From Caenorhabditis elegans (taxonomy: Eukaryota > Nematoda > Chromadorea > Rhabditida > Rhabditidae): DNA of 64,000 nucleotides. Where the stretch lies: the NCBI RefSeq assembly GCF_000002985.6, contig NC_003279.8:5828001-5892000 (forward strand), in the 5' to 3' direction. Made by a program: the position numbers and the translations under genes. The notes beneath the pieces were generated by a model that ran no database searches, had not been told where the DNA came from, and worked only from the letters and a program-made list of their open reading frames with translations. This document shows, one piece after another, positions 22,080 through 32,700 of the stretch (the first letter of the stretch is position 1; each line of letters starts with the position of its first letter).

Positions 22080-23828
22080 CTACTCTCCACTTGGCTTTGG
22101 TGGATTCTTGAACTCGTTGATCTCAGCCTCCTCCCAATCGTACGGGAATTCCTGTAATTACGAAAATTTTGCACGTTTTTATAAAGAGTTTGTAAAACAT
22201 ACATTTTTTCCACTGAAGAGAATAGCGTTGGTGAGAAGTCCGTAGATTTCCTTGTAGTTTGGAGTATCGGTAAATGAAAGTTTGTCAACCTGAAGAATAA
22301 TACATATTAGAAGAAATGAAGCGGTTCAGACCATTTGCATAATGTCGAAAAATTCAGGTGGAAGACCTCCGAGCATTTCACGCATTTGAAGACCATTTCG
22401 GCACAACTTTTGATAGTCATGAACTTCTTTAGGTTTCTGGAAAAAGAGACAAAAAGTAGGGATTCCACGTTGGAGCAACATGCACAAGACACTGATCTTA
22501 CCTTCAAATGAGCCCACGGAAGGCATCCTTTAACAAGCTCAACACTCATATAGAACCACATTTCCAAGTCTTCCATTCTTGAGAATTCCACTTTCGAAAA
22601 TGCAGCACGTGGCATATGACGAAGACTTCCCACGTATTTCCATGGATGAGCTGACGGAGGTTTCAGTGTTCCATCCTTATTCATGTACTGATGAGCAAAT
22701 CCAAAGTCGAGAATATAGATCTTAAAACCAAGTTCAAAGTCCATAAAAAGTTTGTGCGGTTACATTTCTCATATCAGATTGATTGTCACCAGTGTATCTT
22801 CCAATTGCAAATACGGACGGAGCAACGTTGCGATGGATGAACCCCATCTGAAAATCAGGATGCTTAAAATAATTGAAAATTTATTTCTTACTCGATGAAG
22901 CTCTTCAAGACCTTTCAAGCATTGTTGAGCAACACTCAATCCACAAGCAACCGTTAGTTTTCCCTTTGGCTGGTTTTTGCGCAGAGCCTGAAAGTATCAA
23001 TAATAGGATTACTTGGTATTTGCTGAAATGTTTCTCGAACAACTTCTACGCTAGTCAATTAAAATATATGCGGTCAAGGCGCCTCCCGCCCTTATCAGTT
23101 GACAATACGCCGTCCAAATTTTTGTGAGGCGATTTCAGGACGAGAAGCAGAGGCGTTATTGCCTCCCTGTAGAACCTTCTAGTCATGTACCTACCCTCAA
23201 ACTTTTTCCACAAAGGGTGATTGCAATCCAGTTGTACTCCTTCTCATTTCCTTTCTCAAACAGTCTAAAATACGTTTTTTTTCAGAACAAATCTTGTCGG
23301 CTTACTTGCAAAATTGTTTGCATTGATTCTTCTTCTCAACTGTCAACAAAACAAAAAGCTCGAATTGGAGCATTTTGATGGCCTCCGTCTTTCTTTCAAC
23401 CTGAAAATTGTAAACTCGGTTGGCAGTTTTTATTTTTTTCGTGTTACAGAAATATTGATACTTATACATAGAATGCTAGGAAAATGTACCACAACTCATT
23501 ATTAAGCGTACTCCCTAGTTGCCTGCCTACCGCCTAAAAAAGCGAAACCTGAAATACCGTACCTTAACGGCTGCCAGCTTCTTCTTCTGCACGTGCTCCG
23601 CCACGTAGATCGTATTGAATCCCTTATCCGATTGAATAGCCTTAACCACTTTCCAATTCTTCCCGATTGCGTCTCCCTGGAAAAATCATCGATTTATCAA
23701 GAGAAAATCTGAAAATCTGAACGAACTGGTTTCATTTTCTTCAAATCCGTCTGCTCATTCGCTTTTTCATCAAACTCTGGGAGTTGTGGGCACACGCGAT
23801 CTTCTTCCGTAATGTTACGATCTTCCAT
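22080..23828 (-). CDS. CK1/TTBK-like protein kinase homologue, likely pseudokinase
   Basis: Ten exons (23727-23828, 23563-23676, 23306-23400, 23195-23264, 22892-22987, 22764-22847, 22502-22720, 22332-22436, 22203-22289, 22080-22151) give 347 aa with all phases matching. The fold is that of the large worm CK1 group: GDAIGKNWKVVKAIQSDKGF at the N-lobe, the lysine in LAAVK (residue 72), and ILDFGFAHQY with DFG at 192-194. PWKYVGSLRHMPRAAFSKVE and ELVKGCLPWAHLK are typical of the TTBK/CK1 C-lobe. The catalytic loop is abnormal: HRNVAPSVF in place of HRDxKPxNF. This loses the catalytic Asp, the loop Lys and the metal-binding Asn. It is therefore probably catalytically dead. Many worm CK1-group kinases are sperm-enriched, but expression here is unknown. 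Confidence 0.88.
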
Positions 23829-24044
23829 TTCTTTATCTTCTTCGAGCCGAGAATTTTGTGTTCTTATGCAACGACGCAATTGTTCGCAATGCAAAATTCA
23901 AACTGATTGATTTTCAATTTTTCTTGGAAGTTTTTTTTTATTATCATTTCGCAATCAAGGCCGAACACGTAAAACCGCGGAGAAGTGCTGGAAAAATCAA
24001 TTAAAATATTTTATTTCAAAATTTGAGTTTTTGAAAGCTTAAAA
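23829..24044. promoter_or_regulatory. Short divergent promoter region
   Basis: Only 216 bases separate the start codons of the pseudokinase gene (minus) and the LIM gene (plus), so they may share a bidirectional promoter. I see no unmistakable factor site. Poly-T tracts are present near 23920-23945. Confidence 0.5.
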
Positions 24045-24874
24045 ATGAACGAATGTGGGCATTGTTCGGTGAAAGTTGGCGAGGAGTCGGCTATTCTGAC
24101 TAATGGAAAAGTAAGATTTCTTGAGTTTTGATTTGAAGGTGAGGTGAGCAAGGTTGGCAGAAAAAGAGCAAAATGTAGGCATTCCACAAAGGTTAGTCTG
24201 ACACCAAGTGAAGGCGCTACCATCTCGCCTTGATTGTGCGGGTTGTCTCTAGGATATTATCTACCGGGTACTATAAAACATTTTGAATCAAGCCCCAGTT
24301 GGCAGTCATTTCATACAATGCCACACACGCGTGGCAGACTCACAAATACACAAAAACGGCAGTTATGAACCGAAATCTTTAAATTTCAGGTCTGGCACGT
24401 AAACCATCTGCTGTGCGACTTGTGCAACTGCCGTATCAATGACGGGGAGAGGTATTCCTTCTATAGATTCTTGTAGATCTGTAGATTAAAAGTTACATTG
24501 ATTATTTCCAGATGTGTTCCACAGAATGGAGTGATCCTGTGCTCCGAGTGCCATATTAAGACGACTCGTCCCATTTGTAAAGGTATCTAAAACTTGCCAA
24601 ACTCTAAAAAATTCCACAATTTCCAGGTTGTGGCGAGTTCATCAAGACCAACTTGTGTGAGGCGTTGAATTCTACGTGGCATCCCACTTGCTTCCAATGT
24701 TCTGTGTAATATATCTTCTTTCTCTTTTCAGCCAATTAATATTATTTAATTTTCAGGTGCCAGAAGCCATTAGAAGTAGATTTTCATCAACTTCCGAATC
24801 GAATGTGTGTTCATTCCGATTGTTTCTGGGATCTTCAACTTCGGATGATTGTTTGCAAAGATCTGCCCAAGTGA
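24045..24874 (+). CDS. Two-LIM-domain protein
   Basis: Exons 24045-24110, 24390-24451, 24512-24582, 24627-24705 and 24757-24874 give 131 aa. The product is almost entirely two LIM zinc-binding domains. LIM1 runs CGHC...WHVNHLLCDLC...CVPQNGVILCSECH. LIM2 runs CKGCGEF...WHPTCFQCSVCQKPL...CVHSDCFWDL. LIM domains mediate protein-protein contacts, so this LIM-only protein is likely an adaptor. In LIM1 the third zinc ligand position is His (WHVNH) where Cys is usual, which can still bind zinc. No other domain or signal peptide is present. It is divergent from the pseudokinase gene. AATAAA occurs at about 24942. Confidence 0.88.
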
Positions 24875-26344
24875 ATCCAGACTGTTCACGGAGTCCAAGA
24901 AAAATATCAGTTGTAGAAATTTATGTTTTAGTTTTGTATTGAAATAAATGAATTTTCACTTTTAGTCTAATGTTTTACAAGTTCAAAATACACATTTTTA
25001 ACCTACTGACTAGCGCGGCAGGGCCGCACTAGTCCTTCGGGAATGGGATGTGCCCGAAAGGTAGATTGTGCAGGTTCTCGTTCAGCCAAGTTATAGAGCG
25101 TTTTTCGAAAAAATCAAATTTCGCTCATAAATCACTCCATATCCAACGTATCGACTTGAAATTTTGAAAAATGATCACTCATTTGAGGTCCCTACAATGT
25201 CCTAAAAAAATTTTCCAAAAAACACTGTCCATCTCCAAAATCGTCCTTCGCTCCGAAAAATGAAATCGGACTTTTGCTTCTCCAGAAATGGACGAAAAAA
25301 TGAAATTGCTATTTTTTGGTCGAAAAAAAATATTTTTAGAAAGCTGAGAACACGCTATTTACGAATTTCATATTCATTTTAGGTGAATTCTTGTTTAAAA
25401 CGACCTAAAAATTAAACAAAAAGAACATAATTTTAATTCTCACGTGAAATTTTTTATTTGCAATAAAACAATTGAAACATTGAGCAAGTTACCAAAAAAT
25501 TTTACGTGAGAATTAAAATTATGTTATTTTTGTTTAATTTTTAGGTCGTTTCAGAGAAAAAATCACTTAAAATAAACATGAAATTCGTAAATAGCGTGTT
25601 CACAGCTTTCTAAAAATATTTTTTTCGACCAAAAAATCGCAATTTAATTTTTTCGTCCATTTCTGGAGAAGCAAAAGTCCGATTTCATTTTTCGGAGCGA
25701 AGGACGATTTTGAAGATGGACAGTGTTTTTTGAAAGATTTTTTAGGACATTGTACTCAAAGGAGTGATCATTTTTCAAAATTTCAAGTCGATACGTTGGA
25801 TATGAAGAGTTTTATGAGCGAAATTGGATTTTTTCGAAAAACAGTCTGTAACTTGGCTGAACATAAAATATCAAAAATCTTGAAACTGATAAAACGTGGA
25901 GAAATATTTTTTACTCACTACTCAATAAAATTTTAATTTCTAAAATCCAATGGAAGTTTAGTTATGAAGGGTACAACAAAAGAGTTATCAAGATTTTTCG
26001 TGAATTTTTGAAAAATGGCTTTGACTCTGTGCAACTCTACAAATAGTTAGTGTATTAAAATAAAAACTGATGAAACAAGAAGGAAAAAATATTTTTGATC
26101 ATTTTGTTAGTAGAACATTTGTTTTCTAGACGTGTGGACCAAATAACCGCTTAAACTCGCTAAACTGAATATCTTCAAACTGGAGTTTAAATCATGCCTT
26201 AATACTTTTGACACGATTTATTTTAGAATGAATGTGAGAGAAAGCAACGAGGAAGATATTTTAATTCATCAAAAATAAAACAAGTAGAGATCAAAATTTT
26301 GACGAGAAACAAATGTGGAGCACCAGATTTTGTGAGGAGTTGAA
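24875..26344. other. Intergenic region dominated by a large inverted repeat
   Basis: After the LIM gene 3' UTR come two small hairpins: gactagcgcggcagggccgc with its near-complement cactagtcc (25010-25035), and cttcgggaatgggatgtgcc followed by cgaaag (25035-25061). The large foldback element at 25080-25862 follows. The remainder is AT-rich and without gene signal. Confidence 0.65.
25080..25862. mobile_element. Large foldback (palindromic) repeat, ~780 bp
   Basis: The element is one long imperfect palindrome. It opens gttcagccaagttatagagc and closes with gtctgtaacttggctgaac. Successive blocks pair arm to arm, such as gctccgaaaaatgaaatcgg with ccgatttcatttttcggagc, gaaatggacgaaaaaatgaa with ttttttcgtccatttctgg, and cacgtgaaattttttatt near the centre at about 25470. 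Arms are about 370 bases with over 85-90% pairing by eye. No transposase is present; the short open frame inside is a by-product. It is probably a non-autonomous DNA transposon. Confidence 0.85.
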
Positions 26345-27021
26345 CTAATAACATGTTATCGGATTGAAAAAACATCGATTCCTTTCAATTATCTCAACAC
26401 GACGTTTCAGTAGATCAATTCCACGCTTTGGTCTGAAATTATAGTTAAATTATTAGAGTATTTGGTAACTTAGTATTAAATTATTACCTGTTATCTGCAT
26501 TATCATCATCAACAGGTTGTGGAGCAAAATATCCTCTAGCTATGCTTTCCTGATTTATATCATCGTAGGATCGGAGAAACTGGAAAATGTAACTTTCAGA
26601 ACCAAATAGTGATTTTATAATAATTCTGTTTCTTCTGTTTCAAACCGATATACTCGTGAATTATGATATTTAGTGAACAATTTTGTTGGATTTACCACTG
26701 CAAAAATAACGCAAGGCGCGCCGAGGAAACGCCGTGCGCCTTTAAAGTTTTGTTTCAAATTTTGCACGACACTAATAAGTGCAAAATTTAAGTGGGCTGA
26801 GCCGGGGATCGATCCCGGGACCTCTCGCACCCTAAGCGAGAATCATACCACTAGACCACTCAGCCACAACTTTTCGTCTTTTTATCAGACTGTCAGACTG
26901 ATAAGGGTACTATTCGGGAGGTCTAAATAAATGTTTAACTAACCAAACTCCGAAGAGGAATCGCTGATGTGAAGCTGCAAAGAAAGGCGAAAAACAAGAG
27001 AAAAACGAAGAATTTCACCAT
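26345..27021 (-). CDS. Allatostatin-C/somatostatin-like neuropeptide precursor
   Basis: Exons 26944-27021, 26488-26579 and 26345-26432 give an 85-aa precursor. The first exon is a clean signal peptide (MVKFFVFLLFFAFLCSFTSA). Dibasic sites follow at RPKRG and LLKRRV, releasing a C-terminal peptide VEIIERNRCFFNPITCY. Its disulfide core CFFNPITC is almost that of arthropod allatostatin C (CYFNPISC), with the same six-residue loop between cysteines. The peptide lacks a C-terminal Gly for amidation, also as in AST-C. It should act as a secreted ligand on a somatostatin/AST-C-type GPCR; that step is inferred from the family. A tRNA-Pro gene lies in the first intron on the same strand. Confidence 0.88.
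26794..26865 (-). tRNA. tRNA-Pro (anticodon AGG)
   Basis: The reverse complement is a complete 72-nt tRNA. The acceptor stem pairs ggctgag with ctcagcc, with discriminator C. The A-box tggtctagtggtatgat and B-box ggatcgatccc are present, and anticodon stem tctcgc/gcgaga encloses loop ttagggt. Anticodon AGG reads CCU (Pro). It lies within intron 1 of the allatostatin-C-like gene. Confidence 0.95.
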
Positions 27022-29739
27022 TTTTTACCACTGTTTTACTGTAATTATGAAGAATTTTAGATAGGGAATTGAAAAAGGCAATAGGCATTCATTGAATAAG
27101 AAAGTTAAAAAAAAATGGTTAGCCCGAAACGAGTGGAGATTACTTATTATTATACATACGTTAAATATATGATGCGGCGGCTGCCAAAACACAGCAGCGG
27201 ACACTTTGCGGGTGCAATGAAAATAAAAGGGGGAACTGGATGCGGGGATTTCCAAAAAAAAAACATATCAATAACTACTTTAGGGTTAAAATTATTACAA
27301 AATTTAGTTCTCCGAAATAAACTTAAATTTTTTTCGTCTTGAAACAATCTAATAAAACATTTGTATCGTCTTAAATTGTTCCATAATTTGCTGTAAAGAA
27401 ACAAAGAAGATTTTAATTTTGTGAGAACCTGCAAATAATTTTGGAAGAAAATAGATTTGGCACACCTAAAATCAGATCAAATTTGTACAAAAATATTTGG
27501 AAAATATAACTATATAGGCTGCACCCAGTGGCGTGCATCAGAACGAAAAAGGGCCCAAGGAAAAAGTGAAGAAACACGAACATATAAAATATTACAATTT
27601 AGAAAATTATGAACCGTTTTTATTTTATTTTCTTCCCATCAAAACCCGCTGATCAGGGTAATTAATAAGAAGTTTTTGGTTTAAAAAATAATTTAAGAAA
27701 ATGGGCGGCGCGAATACATCAGATCAAATTTCTGATCTGTTTTGTTTTCACTTTCATTAGAGCATTCAATTCCACTTTATATCTCAAATTGTACTAGGCT
27801 CCGCCCTTATATTTTTTGAATCCTAATAAAGTAGGTAGGCGTGGCTTAAAAGTATATGTGGAGATTTATATAATCTTGGTGGAAATTTGAAATTCGCTAT
27901 GAAATTTGAAATTTGCAATTGGGATAAAAAAGAAATTTGAGCCAAAAAATTGGCTCAAAGGTCGTACGAATAGGGGAATGTAATTAGTATTTGTTGGAGG
28001 AGGAAGAGCTTCTCACGTTTAAAGAAATTCAAATGAAATTGAATACATACTTTCTTTTGGCCTAAATCTTTTTTGAGGACCATTAGTGGTGTAGAAGGAA
28101 TATTCTGGGGGTGGAAGGAAAAGGGATTTATGACGTTTTTTCTTTGTCTTTTTTAGATTTCAAATTTGAGAAATGGCACTGTTGTTTCGTCATGCACTCG
28201 AATGATGTACCCACGGCGTTTTTGACAAATTTGAAGCGAGAAAATTTTCGGGAATTCGAGATTTGAAGTCCTAAAATAACTAGTTTTCTTTAAATAGAAA
28301 TTAAAAAAGGTTTCATTTATTTCAACTGAGTTACTTGTACAGATATCCTCAACCTTCGGGGACGCCTTTTCCCCGCCTCATGACTTGGTAATTGGTAACG
28401 TCATTCTATATTTTAATGAAACTAGAGGGTAAACAGTAGTCGAAGTTTACCGTAATCTTTTTCAGAATGAAATAGAGAGCCTAAAATTCAGAACATCCTA
28501 ACACAGAATGCCGGCAGAAGACAAAAGAAAACAATTAATCAACAAAAACATTTGGACTAAAAATTTGGAGAAATAAATCAAAAAAAAATCGTTCTACTTT
28601 AGATGTCACTCAATTGCTACTGCAAAAAAAGAATTTGGTACTGTAATAGTAACATATCTTTGTTCTCTCTTCCACTGCCACCCATCAATGATTACGAAAA
28701 ATTGGTTGAAGAAACTTGTTATCAGTTATAAATAAATAGTTATAAAACATGCAGAACACGTGTACCCTACTCATTGTGAACCGGATGATCAATTATCATA
28801 AACTATATTTCTGTAGTAAACGGGAAATTCCCGTTTTCCGCAGACTATGGACGCACCATAATAAAACATATTGAGCTAAAATCCATACAGAATAACGTTT
28901 TCAATTGGGCATAATCGTTTCAAAATTCCTGTCAAAAAGTGGGATTTGGGAAGTGTAATCAGATAAAAATTAGCCAAATAACAAAAATAAAACAGATTTT
29001 AAATTAAAAATAAACAAAGAAAAACATGAATATCAAATTACAACACTTACTACTTTAGTGGAAAATAAATCGTATCAAATGGAATTTTATCTGAATTCGG
29101 AGAATTTCAAAAGTTCCGCGAATAGAAGAACAGGGTTAAACTTGACGTCAAGTGACGATCTTTTCGGGTGGTAGCCACAAAAAAAATGATGATACTATGA
29201 TTAACCTGTGATATAAGTTCATTATCAGTAGCTAGTAGGCGCCTTAAAAGTGTGTAAAGTGTTGAGTCAACAGAAGACACATCCACAAGGTTATACCATT
29301 TACTCGAAAACCTAAATTAATATAATTTAAAAGGAATTTTAAGAAAAATTGTTCTGAAACAAAAGTTAGAACTCCGAGGTACCTAGACATTTTCCCTGTC
29401 CAAAAGAAGAAAAGTGTAAACCGAAACATTTTTTAATAGTAGTCATCTGGAGGTCAACACTGACAAGTGTTTTGAAGCTAAGCGGACCACTAGAATTTTC
29501 TAATTTCAACGCTTTCGTGGGTGTAATTGCCTGCTTGAAGCTATACATGACGCATGAAAGGACTTTATCACATAGAAATCATGAAAGATGGAAATTTAAA
29601 AATGAATGATGTTTGATATTGGAAATACAGATAGAATAAATAAAATCAATTTTTTCAGAAAAATTGAAAAAAGGTAAAGCCACGGGAATGTAACTAGTAT
29701 TATACACGGTTTTTTCTTCATATGATTCAGCTAATTCGA
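27022..29739. other. 2.7-kb intergenic region, no gene seen
   Basis: Holds the promoter of the neuropeptide gene and the 3' flank of hpo-3. I found no run of exons with matching phase on either strand. Minor features are a perfect palindrome aacgggaaattcccgtt at 28819-28835 and a hairpin cagatcaaatttctgatctg at about 27720. Confidence 0.55.
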
Positions 29740-32700
29740 TCACTCTCTCTTATTCTTCTTTGTTGAATGGCCCCGATTGGTTTTTTGTGGCCCATCATCA
29801 TCATCACCATCATCGTCATCGCTTCCATTTCCAAAAATTCCCAAACTTCCTTGTGGTTCTGGACCATATCGCATCGAACAGGCAAAAAGCATATTCCAGA
29901 TAGGATAACCAAAGCAGCACAAAAGGAAGAAATGATTCACTTTAAATTCCACGTCTTCTCTGATAGCTGTGAGTGCAATGCTTTGAGCAGCGGCGAGCCA
30001 TGAATCTTGAGAAATAGTTGGGAATAGTTGTCCGAACATTCCCGGAATGTTAATCGCCACAAATGCAAGCACGGAGATTGGATTGAGGATGGCAAGGACT
30101 GAAGATCGGAAGATACTGCGAGTTCTGAAACATTATCAAAATTATTTATTAATAACGTTTTATCTGACAGATCCACTCCATTTTTCAGCTTAGTATTGGA
30201 GAATTGAAAGATAAATTAATAAAATCTTCCTTTGGACATTACGACTATTCATAAAACCATTCACTATTTCGGATTTGAAACCACAGTAAAAATGTATTTT
30301 GTAGCGGTCACATTGTATTAGTAAAATGTGTGTTTTGTAGTTATTACTACTATTACAACAATCAGAAAAGTGTACTACGGCTACAAGCAGGTGGGAAGCA
30401 AAAACTGAAAAGTTTGTTTGTCAGGCTAGGAAAGGGGTTTCAATAAGACTTCTCAGTTATTTTAATATCAGAAATATCGAGTTATAGCTGCGAAATTATG
30501 TTTAAAAAAGTTTTCTTCTGGCTATAATGTATCGAAAATTCCTAGACCGGGAAATTTCAGTAATAAACATCAAGAAGATTTCCATAGTTTTGTATTCTAG
30601 AGGTCGCTACGAATCACGTCAATTCAAAGTTGTCTCATCAAATGACTATAAATGGGTAATGCACCCCGCATGTCATTTCAGTTCATGTCATATGTACACA
30701 ACTACAACCCGTATTCCTTATAGTAGCTCACCTATCCGATGATTCGTACGTCATAAGAAAAACGATTGGAACGACAAATGCTGTACAGAGAATGGCGAGC
30801 CCGAAATTGGTGAGACAAATACCATAGAGAACTAGGGATGTTTCAAGGAGACACACGATTCGCATACTTGGGACACAACGAACTGGTTCTCTGAACAAAG
30901 ATTTTATTAGTACTATTAATAACTATTATTGGGACGCAGAAACCCCTTTTTATTTGAAATCAAAGTGCAAACGCGCTCCACGGCCATTAAAAACGCTCCG
31001 CCCCGAACCCGTCAAAACCGCCAATTCGAACGTTTTCAATAAGTGTCATCAATTTTCAAGTATGTTTCGTTTCTTTTTGTGTTTTCCGTTGCGTTTGGTT
31101 AATTTTTTCATCGATTTCGGAAAACTATTTTTAAAAATATGAAAAACGCTAGGAAATTGGCGAAACTAGCTAGAATGTACGGTTTTGCAGTTAAATACCT
31201 AACGAGACCCATGATTCGGGGTCGAAGCATTTTATTTTAAAAGTGGGGTCTCTCTGTGTCCCCATAATAACTTACTTCAAGAAAACATATGGTCCTAATG
31301 GAATCATGAAGAATATGAGAAAACTGTTGATTAGAGACCATGATGGTGTAAACTGTCCATCACATCCATCAATACCAACAAATGGCCATTGCATCCATTG
31401 AAGAACAAATGTTGTTCCAATTGTTTGAAATACATATGTAGTTGCAATGTAGTAGAAGAATCCGAGCACGTGGAATGCCAAATGGACCACTGGAAATTGG
31501 AATTCTTGAATTTTGGTCCATTCGAAGTAGGCCGAGATGACAAGTGGGCTCACAAGAATTGTGAGCGGTATAATATACATGGCAATTGACGAGAAGTGAA
31601 GATCGTCCGCCAGTACGTACCTGCAATTTGAAATATTTTGAAAATGTGACAGAAATTTAGTGATCGGAAAAGTTGAAGTTGGTTTTTAGAGAAAAAAGAC
31701 GAAAAAATCGTTTGGATTTGTGAAAAACAAAAACAATTAGTTTTTAAATAAAGAAAATTGGCGCCCAATTTTATACAGAGTTACAAAACAAAAAAATAAT
31801 TTTCGCATGCAAGGTAGATCAAAAACTTTCAAGCCTAAAATAAAAATAAATTTGGATTCCGATTTGATTTCGTTCGCGATAATATCAATATTTCGATTAG
31901 ATATTTTCATAACTTACATGAAATAACTTTGATGAAGCCTTTCCAATACGTTATTTAACATACGAGACACTTCTTCAATGAATTGTCCTGTCTGTTTTTC
32001 ACTGTAATCGTGACTCAATCCAACGGTAAGACCCTGAAAATAAAAGCAGTGTAGTGAATAGTTGCACTAAAAAATAGAATAGTTGAATAGTTATGTGACA
32101 AGAAAGTGCAACTTTATTTACTTAGAAATTGAGATGTATATATGTATCATAAATTCCTTTTTTCTAGTCTGTTATTAGGCTGTTCTAGAACATTGTTATC
32201 AAGTTACCATTTTCTAGAGTATTTTATTTTGAATTTAGAAAATATACTACATCTTGCCACTTTTTCATTAACCTACAAATTATTGATATTTTCATTTTAT
32301 TTTTTGCAATTGTTCAACAAAAAAACTGGGTAAAATACTGGAGATGACTGCAAAAAAACGAGGAAAGAATTGAGGAGAGGGACTCTTCAGTTTTACGATA
32401 GCACAACGAGCACTTTTCAATATGAGATTCGTGCTCACCTAATCCTAGACGACGTTTTGTCCAAAACCAACCCAATTTTTCTGGCAATTTATGGTTCTTG
32501 CTAACGTTGGTTGTATAGCAATTATTATAGCCCCTTTATGGAGTTTTCATATTAAAACAAATCTAGCAGCAACGTACACGATCATGTCATATATTTTTCC
32601 TCTAAAAATCTTTTTTCTTAAATTACCTGAACTCCATATTTTCCTAGTACACTATGAATTCCTTCGATGGAAATAAATGCTTGTGTGTAGAGAGCTCTCA

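Noticed and set aside
25730-25936. 68-codon frame within the large palindrome
   Set aside because: It lies in one arm of the inverted repeat; the same words are non-coding in the other arm and no transposase motif is present.
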